From Stereocaulon alpinum (Eukaryota > Ascomycota > Lecanoromycetes > Lecanorales > Stereocaulaceae), in assembly GCA_018257865.1 (NCBI GenBank), contig JAEUBA010000212.1, forward strand, positions 1 to 23,454: 23,454 nt of DNA. Reading direction: 5' to 3'. Both the position numbers and the translations under genes were made by a program. The notes under the pieces are model-generated. The model made no database searches. It worked only from the letters and a program-made list of their open reading frames with translations, and was not told the DNA's origin. This document shows, in pieces, positions 1 through 9,932 of this stretch. Each line of letters begins with the position of its first letter. The first letter of the stretch is position 1.

Positions 1-438
1 AGATAGGGGCCGTCCTTTTCTAAAATACGCCTTCTAATTTATAACTTAGTATATCCTTCTCTTAGTCCTGTATACCTATAACCCTAGCCTTCCCCTAGGA
101 TAGACTGCGCGTTAGTCTTAACCGGTAGATACGTATCGAGCGCACGTAGATATTAGATTTTTCGAATTAACGGCTGGGTAGGTATTACTTATACTCTTTA
201 CTTATTAGGCTGAGATACTATACCTAATACCAATTCTTACTATCTAGTCTCGATTATAGGGGAGGTATAATAGTTATAGTAGAGTTAGGGTAGGTATTAT
301 CGCGTTGCCCGAAAAACTCTGTATAGAGTTCTTAGCAACCACGCGACGTCTTAACATCGTTCAACCTGTAATATATTAGGGGAGATATCTCAGCTCTGAA
401 TAGGTATTCAGGTTCGTAGCCAGCACTGCGTATAGGTA
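1..438. other. Unassigned left-edge sequence
   Basis: No domain is readable here in any frame. The RT palm motifs that should precede the Gypsy-A segment (a YxDD box and the sequence around it) are not found upstream of about 439, so a junction or truncation probably lies near there. The stretch around 300-440 keeps several CpA and TpG dinucleotides, unlike the 500-2500 region, which suggests a different origin or lighter RIP exposure. A short inverted repeat (aactct/agagtt) occurs near 316-332. Origin not identified. Confidence 0.5.
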
Positions 439-2505
439 TGTCTCTATCGCTAGCCTATCTTATAAGTTAATAGCCTATAAACTAATATTAAGAAGAGCGA
501 GTTTAATATTATAAAGACTAAGTTCCTTAGCTTTATCGTTAGAGTAGATAGTATTAAGGTAAATCTAGAGAAGGTCGCTATTATTAAGACCTAGTAGTAT
601 ATAAGTAATATATAAGGTATCTAAAGCTACTTAGGCTTCTATAACTTCTACTAAAGGTTTATCTAAGGATATAGTAGGATTACTACTCCGCTTATTCGCC
701 TAATAGTTAAGGATATACCTTTCTACTTTAATAATACCTATCGCTATACTTAGGACTCCCTCTACTAAGTACTCCTCTCTACCCTTATCCTTAAGTATTA
801 TAATCTTTATAAGGAAACCCGCCTTAAGACGGATTCCTTAGATAGGGTAGTCGCTAGTATCTTATTATAGAAATATAAGGATAGCCTCTTCTACCTAGTA
901 GGATACTTCTTAAAGATAATAGGGGATATAGAGTTAAATTACCTAATTTATAATAAGGAGCTACTCGCGATCTTCCGCTCCTTCTAATAGTATAAGCTAA
1001 AGCTTCTTAAAGCTTAAAAGTCGGTCTATATATATATAAATTATAAGGCCTTAGAATACTTTATAACTACTAAAGACCTTATAGCCTGCTAAGCTCGCTA
1101 GGCTAAGTTCTTTACTAACTTCTACTTTATAATTATATACCGTACGGGTATTACGAATACTATAGTAGATATACTATTTTATAAGGAGTAAGATATTACG
1201 CCTCTAGAAGCCTATAAACGCGTAATCTAAAGCTAGTAACTCCTCCTAAATAAGAAGGTTAACCCTTAGATACTAGAAGAGGTTACTATCTCCTCCCTTA
1301 CTATCTATCTAAACTATAACTTAGTCTAAGCTATAGAAAAGGTTAAGCTATTACCTATAGCTACGCTAATAGACCCTAAAGAGCTAGAAGAGTACTTAGA
1401 AGGCGAAGCGCCTAATCCCGCCTTAGTAACTATATATAATATTAAGGGCTATAATATTATTAACTAGGTAATTAACGCTAATAAGAACTCGCTAGAGCTA
1501 GAACCCCTATAGGAGTAAGCTTATAATAACTACCTTAACTATAACCTAAACTATAGTAAGCTATACTTCTAAGGTAGACTTAAGGTACTAATAGAGCTAC
1601 CGGAGCTATAGATATCTTTAATCTACTATATTTACGCCTAGCTAGCTATCGCGTATATAGGGATTAGTAAAGTTAAGATAATCCTATCTAGATAGTACTA
1701 CTAGAGGAATATTAGAAATAATATAGTATAGTATATCGCTAATTATAGCTATACCTATATAAAGGCTTATAGGGATAAGACCCTAAGCTTCCTAAAGCCC
1801 CTAGAGATTCTAGCCCGTCTATATTAGTACTTAACTATAGACTTTACTAAGCTACCGCTAGATAAGGCTAGCTACGACTTTACTTTTATAGTTATAGACT
1901 AACTATTAAAGAAATCTCTCTTAGTACTATATTATAAAACTATTACAGCTAAAGGGATAGCTAAGTTATTCCTAACTTACTAAACCCGCTACTAGGGTAT
2001 ACCCGACTCTATTATATTAGATTAAGGGGTATAGTTTATATTAACTTTCTAGAAGGAGTACTACTATATCTTAGATACTAAGGTAAAGCTAATAATATCC
2101 TATAATCTAAATATCGACGGCTAAATAGAGATTATAAACTAGTATATAAAGTAGCGCCTCTAGCCTTTCTATATATACTACTAAGATAACTAAAGCTAGA
2201 TACTACTAATTATAGATCTAGCCTAGTTAATATTACCCTACGAATCTCTAGGTATTATACCTTTCTAGCTACTAAACGGATATAAGCTATATACTTTCTA
2301 AGACCTCTATAATCCTAACCCTCCTACTACCGCCTTAAAGAAGCTAAATCGCGAAGACGCTATATAGGTCGCCTCCTAAATAGAAAACGCTATATAGTTT
2401 ATATACTCCTCCTTATAATTATAGTAGGATAGGATAAGATAAATAGCTAACTATAAGTATTATAAGGTAGACTAAGATATTAGAGATCTAATACTAGTTA
2501 ATACC
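439..2505 (+). pseudogene. Gypsy-A pol, left part: RT end, RNase H, integrase core
   Basis: The frame through 439-760 reads as the end of a Ty3/Gypsy RT and the connection, with an IKKxEF-like motif near 485 and an LGFYNFYxRFI-like motif near 635-660. RNase H follows at about 829-1170: a TDxxD-like start near 829, a YNKELLAI motif near 950 and a YKALEYFxTTK motif near 1045-1075. Integrase follows: a zinc-binding region near 1590-1770, then the DDE core with Asp at 1840-1842 (motif xDFxKLP), Asp at 2020-2022 (LDxGVQF) and Glu at 2128-2130 (DGxxEIxNQYI). Asp2 and Glu are separated by 35 residues, the family spacing. All three catalytic residues survive although Gln codons have repeatedly become TAG/TAA. 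The frame is cut by Copia-1 in the integrase C-terminal part and resumes at 7849. Confidence 0.85.
2501..2505. repeat. Target site duplication of Copia-1, left copy (atacc)
   Basis: The five bases atacc lie immediately left of the Copia-1 LTR and recur exactly at 7844-7848 immediately right of the other LTR. Five bp is the usual duplication made by Ty1/Copia integrases. Confidence 0.9.
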
Positions 2506-2712
2506 TATCGGTAGAACCTATTGCTACTAGGTTATACCGATTAGTAGGTGCTTGATCCCCTATTACCTGCCCCGGACAACCTGATTCACAGGGTGTCTAT
2601 TGGGCTTGGTAAACTGGGGATTGATTGAATCTAGCTAGCTAAGCTATAGTGTTTTATCTAGGAGCGGGCGCTAAGCCGCTATTACGGAGTGCGGAGTAAT
2701 ATTATTCCGATA
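2506..2712 (-). repeat. Copia-1 3' LTR (207 bp)
   Basis: The LTR begins tatcgg and ends ccgata on the + strand. Compared with the other LTR (tgtcgg...ccgaca), both terminal dinucleotides have changed TG to TA and CA to TA, the RIP signature. The two LTRs are both 207 bp and align without gaps. Confidence 0.92.
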
Positions 2713-5700
2713 CTAGCAAAGTTTTAGAAAGTTGAAAAAACAGTGCCAATCGACGCCAAATCTAGTAATTAGCTAGTATAGAAACGGGCCTATAAGGCTA
2801 AGCAACGTTATAATCTAATTAGTTAGATTACAGCTTCTCTTTCTACCTAAGCGTTTATCTTTAACTCGATAGTATTACTATCCACCAATTACTTTAATAC
2901 CTAGTAGTAGCGCTCCTTAGTTATAGCGTCTACTAGGTTATAATTACTATTAATCTACCGCACCTTATCAATCTCCCTTCTCTTATAGAATTACCGCAAT
3001 CCTATTATATTAATTATTAGGCGTTTCTCAGCGGTAGTACTAAGGCGTATAATACAGTCGTATAGGGAGTAGGAGTCGGTATATAAAATTAGCGGTATCT
3101 TTAACTAAGTAATACCCTTAACGGTAGATTATAGGGTAGTAGTAATATTGAATCCTACTACTATTATATATAGCTCTAAAGCTAGCACCGATCTCGTAAC
3201 TCTTTTATATTTAGTACTACTCTAGTAGATAATATTACCGCTGATATTAATAGTCGATTTATTAAGCTGTTACTCGTTAGTAAGGACGATAACGTACCTA
3301 ATCTAGGAGCTGAGGTCAGCGTTATTAGCGAAGGCTGCGTCGACGAAGACTAGTAGTTTCAGCTTCTCTAGAGTAAGCTTAACGAATTATAGACCTTAGC
3401 GGTGGTTCTCCTTTTACTAATTCAACTATTTATTTAACTAATCAGCGTCTTCTTTTACTAGTTGAGTAATTTAGGCTGCTTTAGATAGGGCAAAGGCTAT
3501 CTCCGGTTAATATATAGAGGCTATATAGGCGCCTTAAGCCCTTTCCTTAATATATTACGATTTAATATCGCTAGCGGTATCGATCGTGTTAATCTTACTA
3601 TATTACCGCTGCTGCGAGAGCTCTAGAATATCGCCGTTACTGGAAAAAGTTTTAATAGAAATTATAGTGCTATTAAATCGGAGGTCCTTTTCTTTATCTA
3701 GCTTCTTAATTAGCTTTACTGGAAAGCCTATATCCAGTCGTGCTTTTTCCTCTAATTATAAGTATTCGGCTATTCCGTAGAATAGTAAGTTGTTAGTCTA
3801 GAGGCCAATAATTGCCTGCTTAGAGAATATGAGGCAGGGATCGAATAAGGAGACGGTGAGGCCTAGCTTTTCGGTATAGTAGTTATAGTAGGTCCTAAAC
3901 TAATACGTCCCTACCTCTAGGACGCTATATAGCAGGCGGACTACTTTTAGTATATTATCTCCTAGGTTAGTGCCTTACGGCGGTTTTATATAGACTAGGC
4001 GGCTTAGTACTAAAGTTAACTATATATAAGCTTATAAGATATCGCGTACGTAGAGGTCTTATAGTAGAATTACGGCGAGGTAAACGATAAGGCGCTAGCT
4101 AGCGCGTTGAATTATTAGTAACTATATTAGTACCTCCTTCTTACCTTTATTATTATAGGCTTAGACGACTAGTCTAGACTTTTCGAATGGTATAGCGCTA
4201 TCCTACTTAATATTATCGACGAATCGGCAGCTGAAGATACGGGTGTATAGCGGTATATCTTACTTACTAATAATTTTAAAGACTCCTTTAGTAATAAGGC
4301 TATTAATTTCCTTTCGGCGAGAGTTAATAAATAGGCTATTTAGCGATTAAATAGTACCTTCTACTCACAGCTTTATTAATAGCTTAATATCTAATTACTC
4401 CTTATTAGTAAGGTGAGCGTAGCGGGTAGGTAGGTGTCGTTATCGCTGCGGGTTTTGGCGTATAGCAGTGGCTTCCTCAGCTAGTAGGTCTGCTAGGATT
4501 ATAGAAGGCAGTTACTTAGTTATAGGAGGCTGAGGATTAACTAAGTAAGGCTTAACTAAGGTAATTCGGAAGGTTATAGGGTCGCTACTGAGTTTAACTA
4601 TATAGGCTTAATCTTCTATAGCGAGTAATTAGTAGGGTCCTTTCTATCCTTTACCTTTTCGCTAGACTAGAACGTCGCTGCTAATAGTAGCGTCTAGGAT
4701 AGCGTCGCTTTATAGACCGTTACGGTAGCGTAAGGCTTCAGTAATATCTCTCTTTACTAGTAATTCTAATACTTCTTTTATTACGCGTTTAATAGCCTTG
4801 CCTCGTTCCGCAATTAATAGGTGTATAGGGTCTAATTTAGTAAGCTTTAGAAACGTACTAAATAGAAGTAGTATAGGTATTAGTCTATTAGGTCTAGCGG
4901 TATCGTTAATTACCTTAATAGCAATTTATAAGACGAATTACTTACCTAGTAGTAGTAGGTCTTCTCAGATAATATTATAAGCACGCCTAAGAGGTGCGTA
5001 GTAGCGTTTAACTAGACTAATTAAGTAGTATACTTTAACTAAGACGTATTTTAACTTAATTGCTATCCCTTTTACCTTAGAGGCGAATTCGGTGCTAATA
5101 AATTACTTACTAGCGTTATAGACTAGCAGGTCCGATAGTCTAACGTAGGTATTAATCTAGTAGGCTCGTAGGGTATCCCAGACCGTCTCCGCTAAAATAT
5201 CCTTTAGAAAGCGGGCGGTTTAGAAGCGCGTAGCCTCGTTAACTATATATAGGACTAGGGCCGTAGGGCTATCTAAGTATATAATATTAATTATTACTAA
5301 GTGATTAAATTGCAGGTCGTTTTTAATAGTGAATTTAAACCTTCCTAGCGATCTTCTATATTTCTGGTAAGTTAAGTAGAACTTACCTAGTCGATAAATA
5401 ACTTCCTAGTTAAAGTAGTAGCCGGATTGTTTTAGCAAGCGTGCTAGGCGTATTATTAATAGGTGCCTAAAGCGGCGGTATAGGCGTCTAAGGTCTTACT
5501 TTAATAATTAGCTGCTTGCAATATCGCTGTCGTTAGTATAGGTGTTGATATAGGCGTGGGATAGCGATAATCCCTATATAAGGAATAGGTGACCGTATAG
5601 CCTTATGATAGGGACTTGCCTATTACCGCTGATTAGGTAGTTAGTTAGATTATTGAAATAAAACCCTGCCTAGTTAAGGTCTCGCAGGCAGAGAAGGAAT

Positions 5701-7636
5701 AGCGTGTCGGCGTCGATAATATAGAATTCGATAATACTAATTAGTAAAGTAACAGCAACGGTGCCTTTTAATAAGGCTTCGCTAATACCGAATTTAAATC
5801 TAGCGCTTCTAGCCTTATCGGTGTTAATATTAACGTCTTACTTACGCCGTAGTGCTAGATATTGATTATAGCCTGCTGAGGAGTTGTAGGCAGCGCCTAT
5901 GTTAATTATAAGGCCGTAGAAGTAGCTATCGCCGTATCTTTTAGCGGGGCGGTAAGGTACTTCTCCCTAGATATTAATATTATCCTAGATAGATAGTGCC
6001 TTCGTAACGGTATATAAAGTCGCCTGATTAGCTAGCTTTTGGTATACAGCCTTGCCGTTAATAGCACCTATAGATATTAGGAAAGATTTATTATTATCTT
6101 AATTAGCTGGGTCGTTAGCAGTGTCTTTAATAGTACTACCTTCGCTATCTTCTTCTTTTTCGCCTTTAACGTCGCTGAGGTATTGCTTAAAGCTGCGTTA
6201 GCGTTCTTCCTTAGGGTAATTAGTTAACTAGTATCCTTCCTTTTTATAGATAAAGTATTGCTTTTTATTCGTTAAATTGCTGGAATTATTAGAGTCGTAT
6301 CTCAGCTTGCTTAGATATCTTAATTAGCTACGACTACTAGATTCGCGGTTACGACTGCTGGATTCACGGTTTCAGTAGCGGCGGTTAGTATATATTATTT
6401 TACTCAGCGATAATAGGCTGCGACGGTCTTATAGGGCTATAGATAATTAGAGGTCTTAAATAAGGCTTTATATAGTATCTAGTAGTTTTCGGCAGACGAT
6501 CTTATAGGTAGGTATAGACTCGTAAGTAGTAATTATCTTCTAGTAGATAAAGCTATCCCTATAAAGGCTCTCGTCTAGGCTATATTATAGCTCTCTTAGT
6601 TTTAATATTATAGCGTTTAGGTACTCCGTTAGGGTCTTATCTTTATTATAGTTAATAAATAGTTGCAAGGATATACTATTCTATTTATTAAGGTAGGCGA
6701 TCTAGTATTCTCTTCCTTCGAAGTTTCCTTTAAAGGCAAGCCGTAGCGAGTCTAGGTTTATTACTAAAAAGGAAGACTAGTTACTAAAGTAGAAATTAAG
6801 TATATCGCTACTAAGTATATACTAAAGAGCTATATAGAGCCTAGTTAATAGTATCCTAGCGTCGGAGGCGGTAGCTAAGAATATATTTAACTTATAGTTA
6901 AAGGAGTTACTTCTTCTATTATACTTTATTTCTTCCGTATAGAGCTTAGTTAATACGGTAAGTTCTCAGGAAAGGCCTTGCTCCTAGTAATTAGCGATAG
7001 CGTTATAGATCTTAACGCCGTTAATTAGGGCAGTCCTAGTTAGTGTTTTAATTTTGAATGAGGTAGGCGTGCTAGGTATATTAGAGTTACCTAAGGCAGG
7101 CGTGCTAGGCGTGTTGAAATCATTTCCTAAGGCGGCCGTGCTAGGCGTATTAGAGCTGCCGGTAGAGTTAGCGTTAGACTTCTTCACTAGCTTTAGTACG
7201 TTTGCAGGCCAATTAGACTATAGTTAGACTACCAGCCTTGCTATATACTTATAGACGTAAGTTCCGTCCTTAGGTGTAAAGACGCTGCGGTTAAAAAGTA
7301 GCTCCCTAAAGCTTCGTAGTAATACCTTATCTACCTTATTAAATAAAGCTTCGTCCTAATCGCCGAAGTCTTCGAGGAAATTTATCTATAGATTATAGCC
7401 TTCTTCCTCGCGGTTCTAGTAGGAATTTATTATATACTTAACGAATAGTCCTAGGCCGTTAGCTGAGGTATTTTTAGGGTTATTAAGGACGACTCCTATC
7501 GATATAACTATTACCTCCTATAGCTCTTCAGTAGCTGGTTACGTTATAGTAGGGTTAGGCGTTACAGCGGAGGCCTAGTATTACAGTTGAAATTTTCTTT
7601 CTATACCTTACTAATCTAAGGTCGATAACTAATTAG
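2713..7636 (-). pseudogene. Copia-1 Gag-Pol polyprotein (decayed)
   Basis: Read on the - strand, Gag starts near 7560 and runs to about 6200, with a Ser/Thr/Pro repeat near 7040-7170 and a degenerate zinc knuckle near 6240-6280. Protease lies near 5860-5960: a FYGLIINIGA-like active site in which Asp is replaced by Asn, followed by a SSAGYxQYLALRR-like block. Integrase spans about 5500-4980, with degenerate DDE positions and an LVKRYYAPL block near 5000 where the family has Glu. RT contains GVFxIISxxDIP near 4290, RIFG near 4240 and RDILQAYIQ near 4045 (Asp codon at 4041-4043); the second catalytic box is TNNLL near 3790 rather than TDD. RNase H near 3350 keeps FVDAAFANNADLSSQI. Most stops are TAG/TAA at Gln positions. 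No start codon can be fixed. The element is non-autonomous. Confidence 0.88.
7040..7170 (-). repeat. Short tandem repeat in Copia-1 Gag (NTPSTxALGN-type units)
   Basis: On the - strand the Gag frame contains three successive related peptide units of the form (N)TPSTxALGN, coded by repeats of about 30-45 bp. Copia-2 has fewer units at the same place (near 10440-10500), so the repeat number varies between copies. Low-complexity linkers of this kind are common in Gag; no function is implied. Confidence 0.7.
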
Positions 7637-7843
7637 TGTCGGTAGAACCTATTGCTACTAGGTTATACTGATTAGTAGGTGCTTGATCCCCTATTACCTA
7701 CCCCGGACAACCTGATTCACAGGGTGTCTATTAGGCTTAGTAAACTGGGGATTGATTGAATCTAGCTAGCTAAGCTATAGTGTTTTATCTAGGAGCGGGC
7801 GCCAAGCCGCTATTACGGAGTGCGGAGTAATATTATTCCGACA
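7637..7843 (-). repeat. Copia-1 5' LTR (207 bp)
   Basis: Begins tgtcgg and ends ccgaca on the + strand, giving perfect 6-bp inverted ends with TG...CA termini. It is the less mutated of the two LTRs. The sequence just inside it (7606-7636, - strand) should hold the primer binding site; it reads ctaattagttatcgacc and matches the same place in Copia-2, but I cannot assign a tRNA to it. Confidence 0.93.
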
Positions 7844-7848
7844 ATACC
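7844..7848. repeat. Target site duplication of Copia-1, right copy (atacc)
   Basis: Exact copy of 2501-2505. Joining 2505 to 7849 restores the Gypsy-A integrase frame. Confidence 0.9.
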
Positions 7849-8340
7849 TAAAACTAGAAAATAGATTAGCCCTCCTATAAGCTCTCTAATAGCTAGTACG
7901 GTCTAGTTAAAGTCTTAGAAAAGATTAGCGAAAGCTGGAAAGTAGAACTCCTATAGGACTAGATAATCTAGCTAGTATTCTACTCCTACTCCCTCTATAA
8001 GTATCCTAATAATCCCCTACTAGGATAGTAACGCCTTAACCTAGCCCTAATATAACTTCTACTAGAATAAGACGAGTAGGAATTAGAGGAGATACTAGGC
8101 TCTAAGCTAGTTAGCTCTACCTTAAAGTATTAGATTAAGTAGAGAGGTACTAATAAAGACTTAGAATAGTATCCCTACTCTAATATAATAACGGCGCCTT
8201 ATATATTAAGGGCCTTCTACCTACGGTACCCTAATATAAAGGGCTCTCTATAAGTACTTCCTACTTAGCTAAGGGCTTATAATAATAGAATTAATAACTA
8301 TACCTACCTTAATAATAATCGCCTAATAACTATAACTACG
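7849..8340 (+). pseudogene. Gypsy-A pol, right part: integrase C-terminus and chromodomain
   Basis: This continues the frame broken at 2505. The first part matches the GPY/F-type C-terminal region of chromoviral integrases, with a VKVLEKISESWKVEL motif near 7900-7945 and a VFYSxxLxKYPNNPL motif near 7978-8015. From about 8071 a chromodomain follows: the acidic start (E)LEEILGSK, then a LKYxIKxRG strand, then a helix ending near 8245 in a xxLRAFYLRYPN-like block. In this family the chromodomain targets integration to heterochromatin by binding methylated histone H3K9; that role is family knowledge, not seen here. Several Gln or Trp positions are stops. Confidence 0.82.
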
Positions 8341-8355
8341 CGGACGCAGTTTTTT

Positions 8356-8367
8356 AGAGGGGGGGGG
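8356..8367 (+). other. Polypurine tract of Gypsy-A
   Basis: The run agagggggggggg-like stretch ending in nine G sits just after the pol frame and just before an LTR-like start (tattataatcc at 8371, probably TGTTATAATCC before RIP). Position and composition fit the plus-strand primer of a Gypsy element. Confidence 0.75.
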
Positions 8368-8370
8368 TAG

Positions 8371-8658
8371 TATTATAATCCTAATCTAAAGGCCCTACTA
8401 CTAGTATAGAGGTAGCGTATTAGTATAGAGATAGCTTAGTATACTAGTTAATACGATTCCTAGATAGGGACTAGTAGCGAGCTAGCCTTAGGGGTATTTA
8501 GGCTTATAAGCTTACTAGCTCTTTCCTTTCTTCTTCGTCCTATTTTCTAAATACTAAGCGTAGCCTATTAGCTAAATCCTAATATAAGGTAGTTTTCTTT
8601 AAAGCTGCCTTCTCCTACGATTACCTCTAGGCGAGCCGTAATACTTACGACCTAATAT
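8371..8658 (+). repeat. Gypsy-A 3' LTR (right end uncertain)
   Basis: The left end is set by the polypurine tract. The right end is not proven, because the 5' LTR is outside the window and no target duplication can be matched. I place it at the cctaatata near 8651-8659 (possibly CCTAACA before RIP), which is also where the following ~115-bp repeat begins. A pyrimidine-rich stretch (ctctttcctttcttcttcg) lies at 8519-8537. Confidence 0.45.
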
Positions 8659-8770
8659 AAGGGATAGATACGCTATAAGGGCCCTAATAGGGGGACTTCT
8701 AGGTATCGGACCCGATATCCTTAACTTTTACTACTTCTAGGTAGTAGAGGGGTAGGGCTCTAGCCCGGAG
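8656..8770. repeat. Direct repeat copy 1 of a ~115-bp unit
   Basis: The segment from tataaggga through tagcccggag recurs at 8874-8987 with a period of about 218 bp. The two copies share a run around the SmaI-free core tatcggacccgatatcc and the block gtagaggggtagggctcta. Differences are mainly transitions plus small indels. It lies between the Gypsy-A 3' LTR and the Gypsy-C integrase end, so it may belong to the 3' untranslated region or LTR of Gypsy-C. Confidence 0.8.
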
Positions 8771-8873
8771 TTCCTACTCATTACACCTAATAACTCTCGC
8801 TAAGCAGCGTTAATCTAGGGGAAGTTTAACTTATACTAGGCCTTAGGGACGAGTCCCTAAGGAGAGGGATAGT
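8771..8873. other. Spacer between the two ~115-bp repeats
   Basis: No gene or domain is readable. A short palindrome, cttagggacgagtccctaag, lies near 8842-8861. It keeps a few CpA dinucleotides (near 8781-8804), unlike the flanks. Confidence 0.5.
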
Positions 8874-8987
8874 TATAAGGGGTAGATACGCTATAAGGAC
8901 CCTAATAGGGGCCTTCTAAGTATCGGACCCGATATCCTTAACTTTTATCTCTTCTAAGTAGTAGAGGGGTAGGGCTCTAGCTCGGAG
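8874..8987. repeat. Direct repeat copy 2 of the ~115-bp unit
   Basis: Near copy of 8656-8770, starting tataagggg and ending tagctcggag. In the - direction both copies can be read as a similar short peptide (YYLExxKVKDIGSDT), so a coding repeat in the tail of Gypsy-C is possible but unproven. Confidence 0.8.
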
Positions 8988-8999
8988 TCTAACCTACTC

Positions 9000-9385
9000 C
9001 TTATACTACGCCTATAAGATATTTAAGATATTACTACTATTACCTATATACGCCTCTAGGAGCGAGATATAAAAGACTAGATATATACGGAATATTTTTA
9101 GTAGGTCTAGCTTATAGATATATTCCCTAATACGTTAAAGTACCTTAAATAGTCCTAGGTATCTACGTAATAGCTTTTTTAATAGCTATATAAGCTTAAT
9201 ATTCTTCGCGCTTAATAGTAGTTAATTTCTAATAGTATATATTATTAGCTTTCTATACTTATTCGTATACTTCGCTTAAGCTACTTAGGTATTACGTAGG
9301 TAGTCTTCTAAAGTTTATCTATTCTATTATAGTATTTCTACTCTATTCTTAGTAGAGGGGATATCTCTAGTATAAGGCTCCGCTA
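9000..9385 (-). pseudogene. Gypsy-C integrase C-terminal part (continues from 22282)
   Basis: Read on the - strand from 9385 leftward, the frame runs AEPYTRDIPSTKNR, then a TLEDYLRN block, then SAKNIKLI, a KKLLRRYLGLFKVL block and a YKLDLxKIFRIYLVF block, and ends in SLLEAYIGN near 9040. This is the linker plus GPY/F-type C-terminal domain of a Ty3/Gypsy integrase. It joins without a frame break to the integrase core at 22282-22995 once Gypsy-B and one copy of its flanking repeat are removed, so both pieces are one gene split by insertion. Stops are TAG/TAA. I cannot define the 3' LTR of this element. Confidence 0.82.
9372..9385. repeat. 14-bp direct repeat flanking Gypsy-B, left copy
   Basis: The sequence ataaggctccgcta abuts the left LTR of Gypsy-B and recurs exactly at 22268-22281 abutting the right LTR. 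If the LTR ends are one base different the duplication is 13 bp. Gypsy integrases normally duplicate 4-6 bp. Confidence 0.85.
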
Positions 9386-9656
9386 TATAAGGTAGTAAGT
9401 TCTCTTTTATATAGAGCTACGTAGCGGCTAGGCACGTAATTACTATTATAGGGTTAATAGATAGGTAAGTATAAGTATAATTTATAGATTACTAGTAGAG
9501 CTAATAACTAAGGAGGTAAGAAGGAATTTAAGGTATATATAATTCTTTAAGTCCCTAGCTAAGCCCGCTACTAAGCGTACTAAGAACTTCGCCTAATATA
9601 CTAGAAACCTACTAAGTATACTAGGTCTAGTACTAATATTCGCCTTCCGCTTTATA
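9386..9656 (-). repeat. Gypsy-B 3' LTR (271 bp)
   Basis: Starts tataag and ends ctttata on the + strand; before RIP probably TGTAAG...CTTTACA. It aligns without gaps to 21997-22267. I count about a dozen differences, all transitions. Confidence 0.88.
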
Positions 9657-9677
9657 ACTATCCTCCCCCTTAGAAGG
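9657..9677 (-). other. Polypurine tract of Gypsy-B
   Basis: On the - strand the bases just before the 3' LTR read ccttctaagggggaggatag, a purine-rich tract in the right place to prime plus-strand synthesis. This fixes the orientation of Gypsy-B independently of the coding frame. Confidence 0.65.
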
Positions 9678-9717
9678 TTTAGTTCCTAAGCCTTATTATA
9701 GGTTAATCCTAGTAGTA

Positions 9718-9722
9718 GTAAT
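9718..9722. repeat. Target site duplication of Copia-2, left copy (gtaat)
   Basis: Immediately left of the Copia-2 5' LTR; repeated exactly at 15100-15104. Confidence 0.9.
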
Positions 9723-9932
9723 TGTCGGAATAACGTCGCTCCGCTCCGCAACTAGCGGCTTGGCGCTAACTCCTAGATAAAACACTATAGCTTAGCTAGC
9801 TAGATTGAATCAATCCCTAGTTTACTAAGCCTAATAGATACCCTGCGTATTAGGTTGTCTGGGGCAGGTAATAGGGGATCAAGCTACCTACTAATCGGTA
9901 CTACCTAGGCTAGCAGCTAGGTTCTACCGACA
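9723..9932 (+). repeat. Copia-2 5' LTR (210 bp)
   Basis: Begins tgtcgg and ends ccgaca, with perfect inverted ends. Just inside (9933-9965) the sequence ctgattagttatcgacctc is where the primer binding site should be; it is conserved in Copia-1, but no tRNA 3' end is recognised. Confidence 0.93.

Larger units (their letters stand above)
2506..7843 (-). mobile_element. Copia-1: full-length Ty1/Copia LTR retrotransposon, RIP-decayed
   Basis: A 5338-bp element on the - strand with two 207-bp LTRs, a 5-bp target duplication (atacc) and an internal order Gag, protease, integrase, RT, RNase H, which defines Ty1/Copia. It sits in the integrase C-terminal region of Gypsy-A. The LTRs differ at only about eight sites, all transitions, so the length is intact and the decay is point mutation. 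It is related along its whole length to Copia-2 and lies in the opposite orientation. It keeps noticeably more CpA/TpG than the Gypsy-A sequence around it, consistent with later arrival or fewer RIP cycles. Confidence 0.93.
439..8658 (+). mobile_element. Gypsy-A: Ty3/Gypsy chromovirus relic interrupted by Copia-1
   Basis: This is the 3' part of an LTR retrotransposon on the + strand, split by Copia-1 at 2506-7843. Domain order RT end, RNase H, integrase, chromodomain, polypurine tract, LTR is that of the chromovirus branch of Ty3/Gypsy. The 5' LTR, Gag, protease and most of RT are missing from the window or were lost at about 439. Removing Copia-1 and one copy of its 5-bp duplication restores a continuous integrase C-terminal reading frame. 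The right limit is uncertain: the LTR end near 8658 is a guess. The element is strongly CpA/TpG-depleted and carries many TAA/TAG stops, so it cannot be active. Confidence 0.85.

Noticed and set aside
3586..3780. 64-codon open frame on the + strand
   Set aside because: It lies antisense to the RT region of Copia-1, and a similar frame occurs antisense at the corresponding place of Copia-2 (13784-13978, - strand). Both are shadows of the real Copia frame.
4798..4980. 60-codon open frame on the + strand
   Set aside because: Antisense to the integrase part of Copia-1; no independent coding signal.
6984..7187. 67-codon open frame on the - strand as a separate small gene
   Set aside because: It is an unbroken stretch of the Copia-1 Gag frame, which continues on both sides through stops, so it was merged with the polyprotein entry.
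8359..8367. Run of nine G as a G-quadruplex or assembly artefact
   Set aside because: It sits exactly at the polypurine tract position of Gypsy-A, which explains it.
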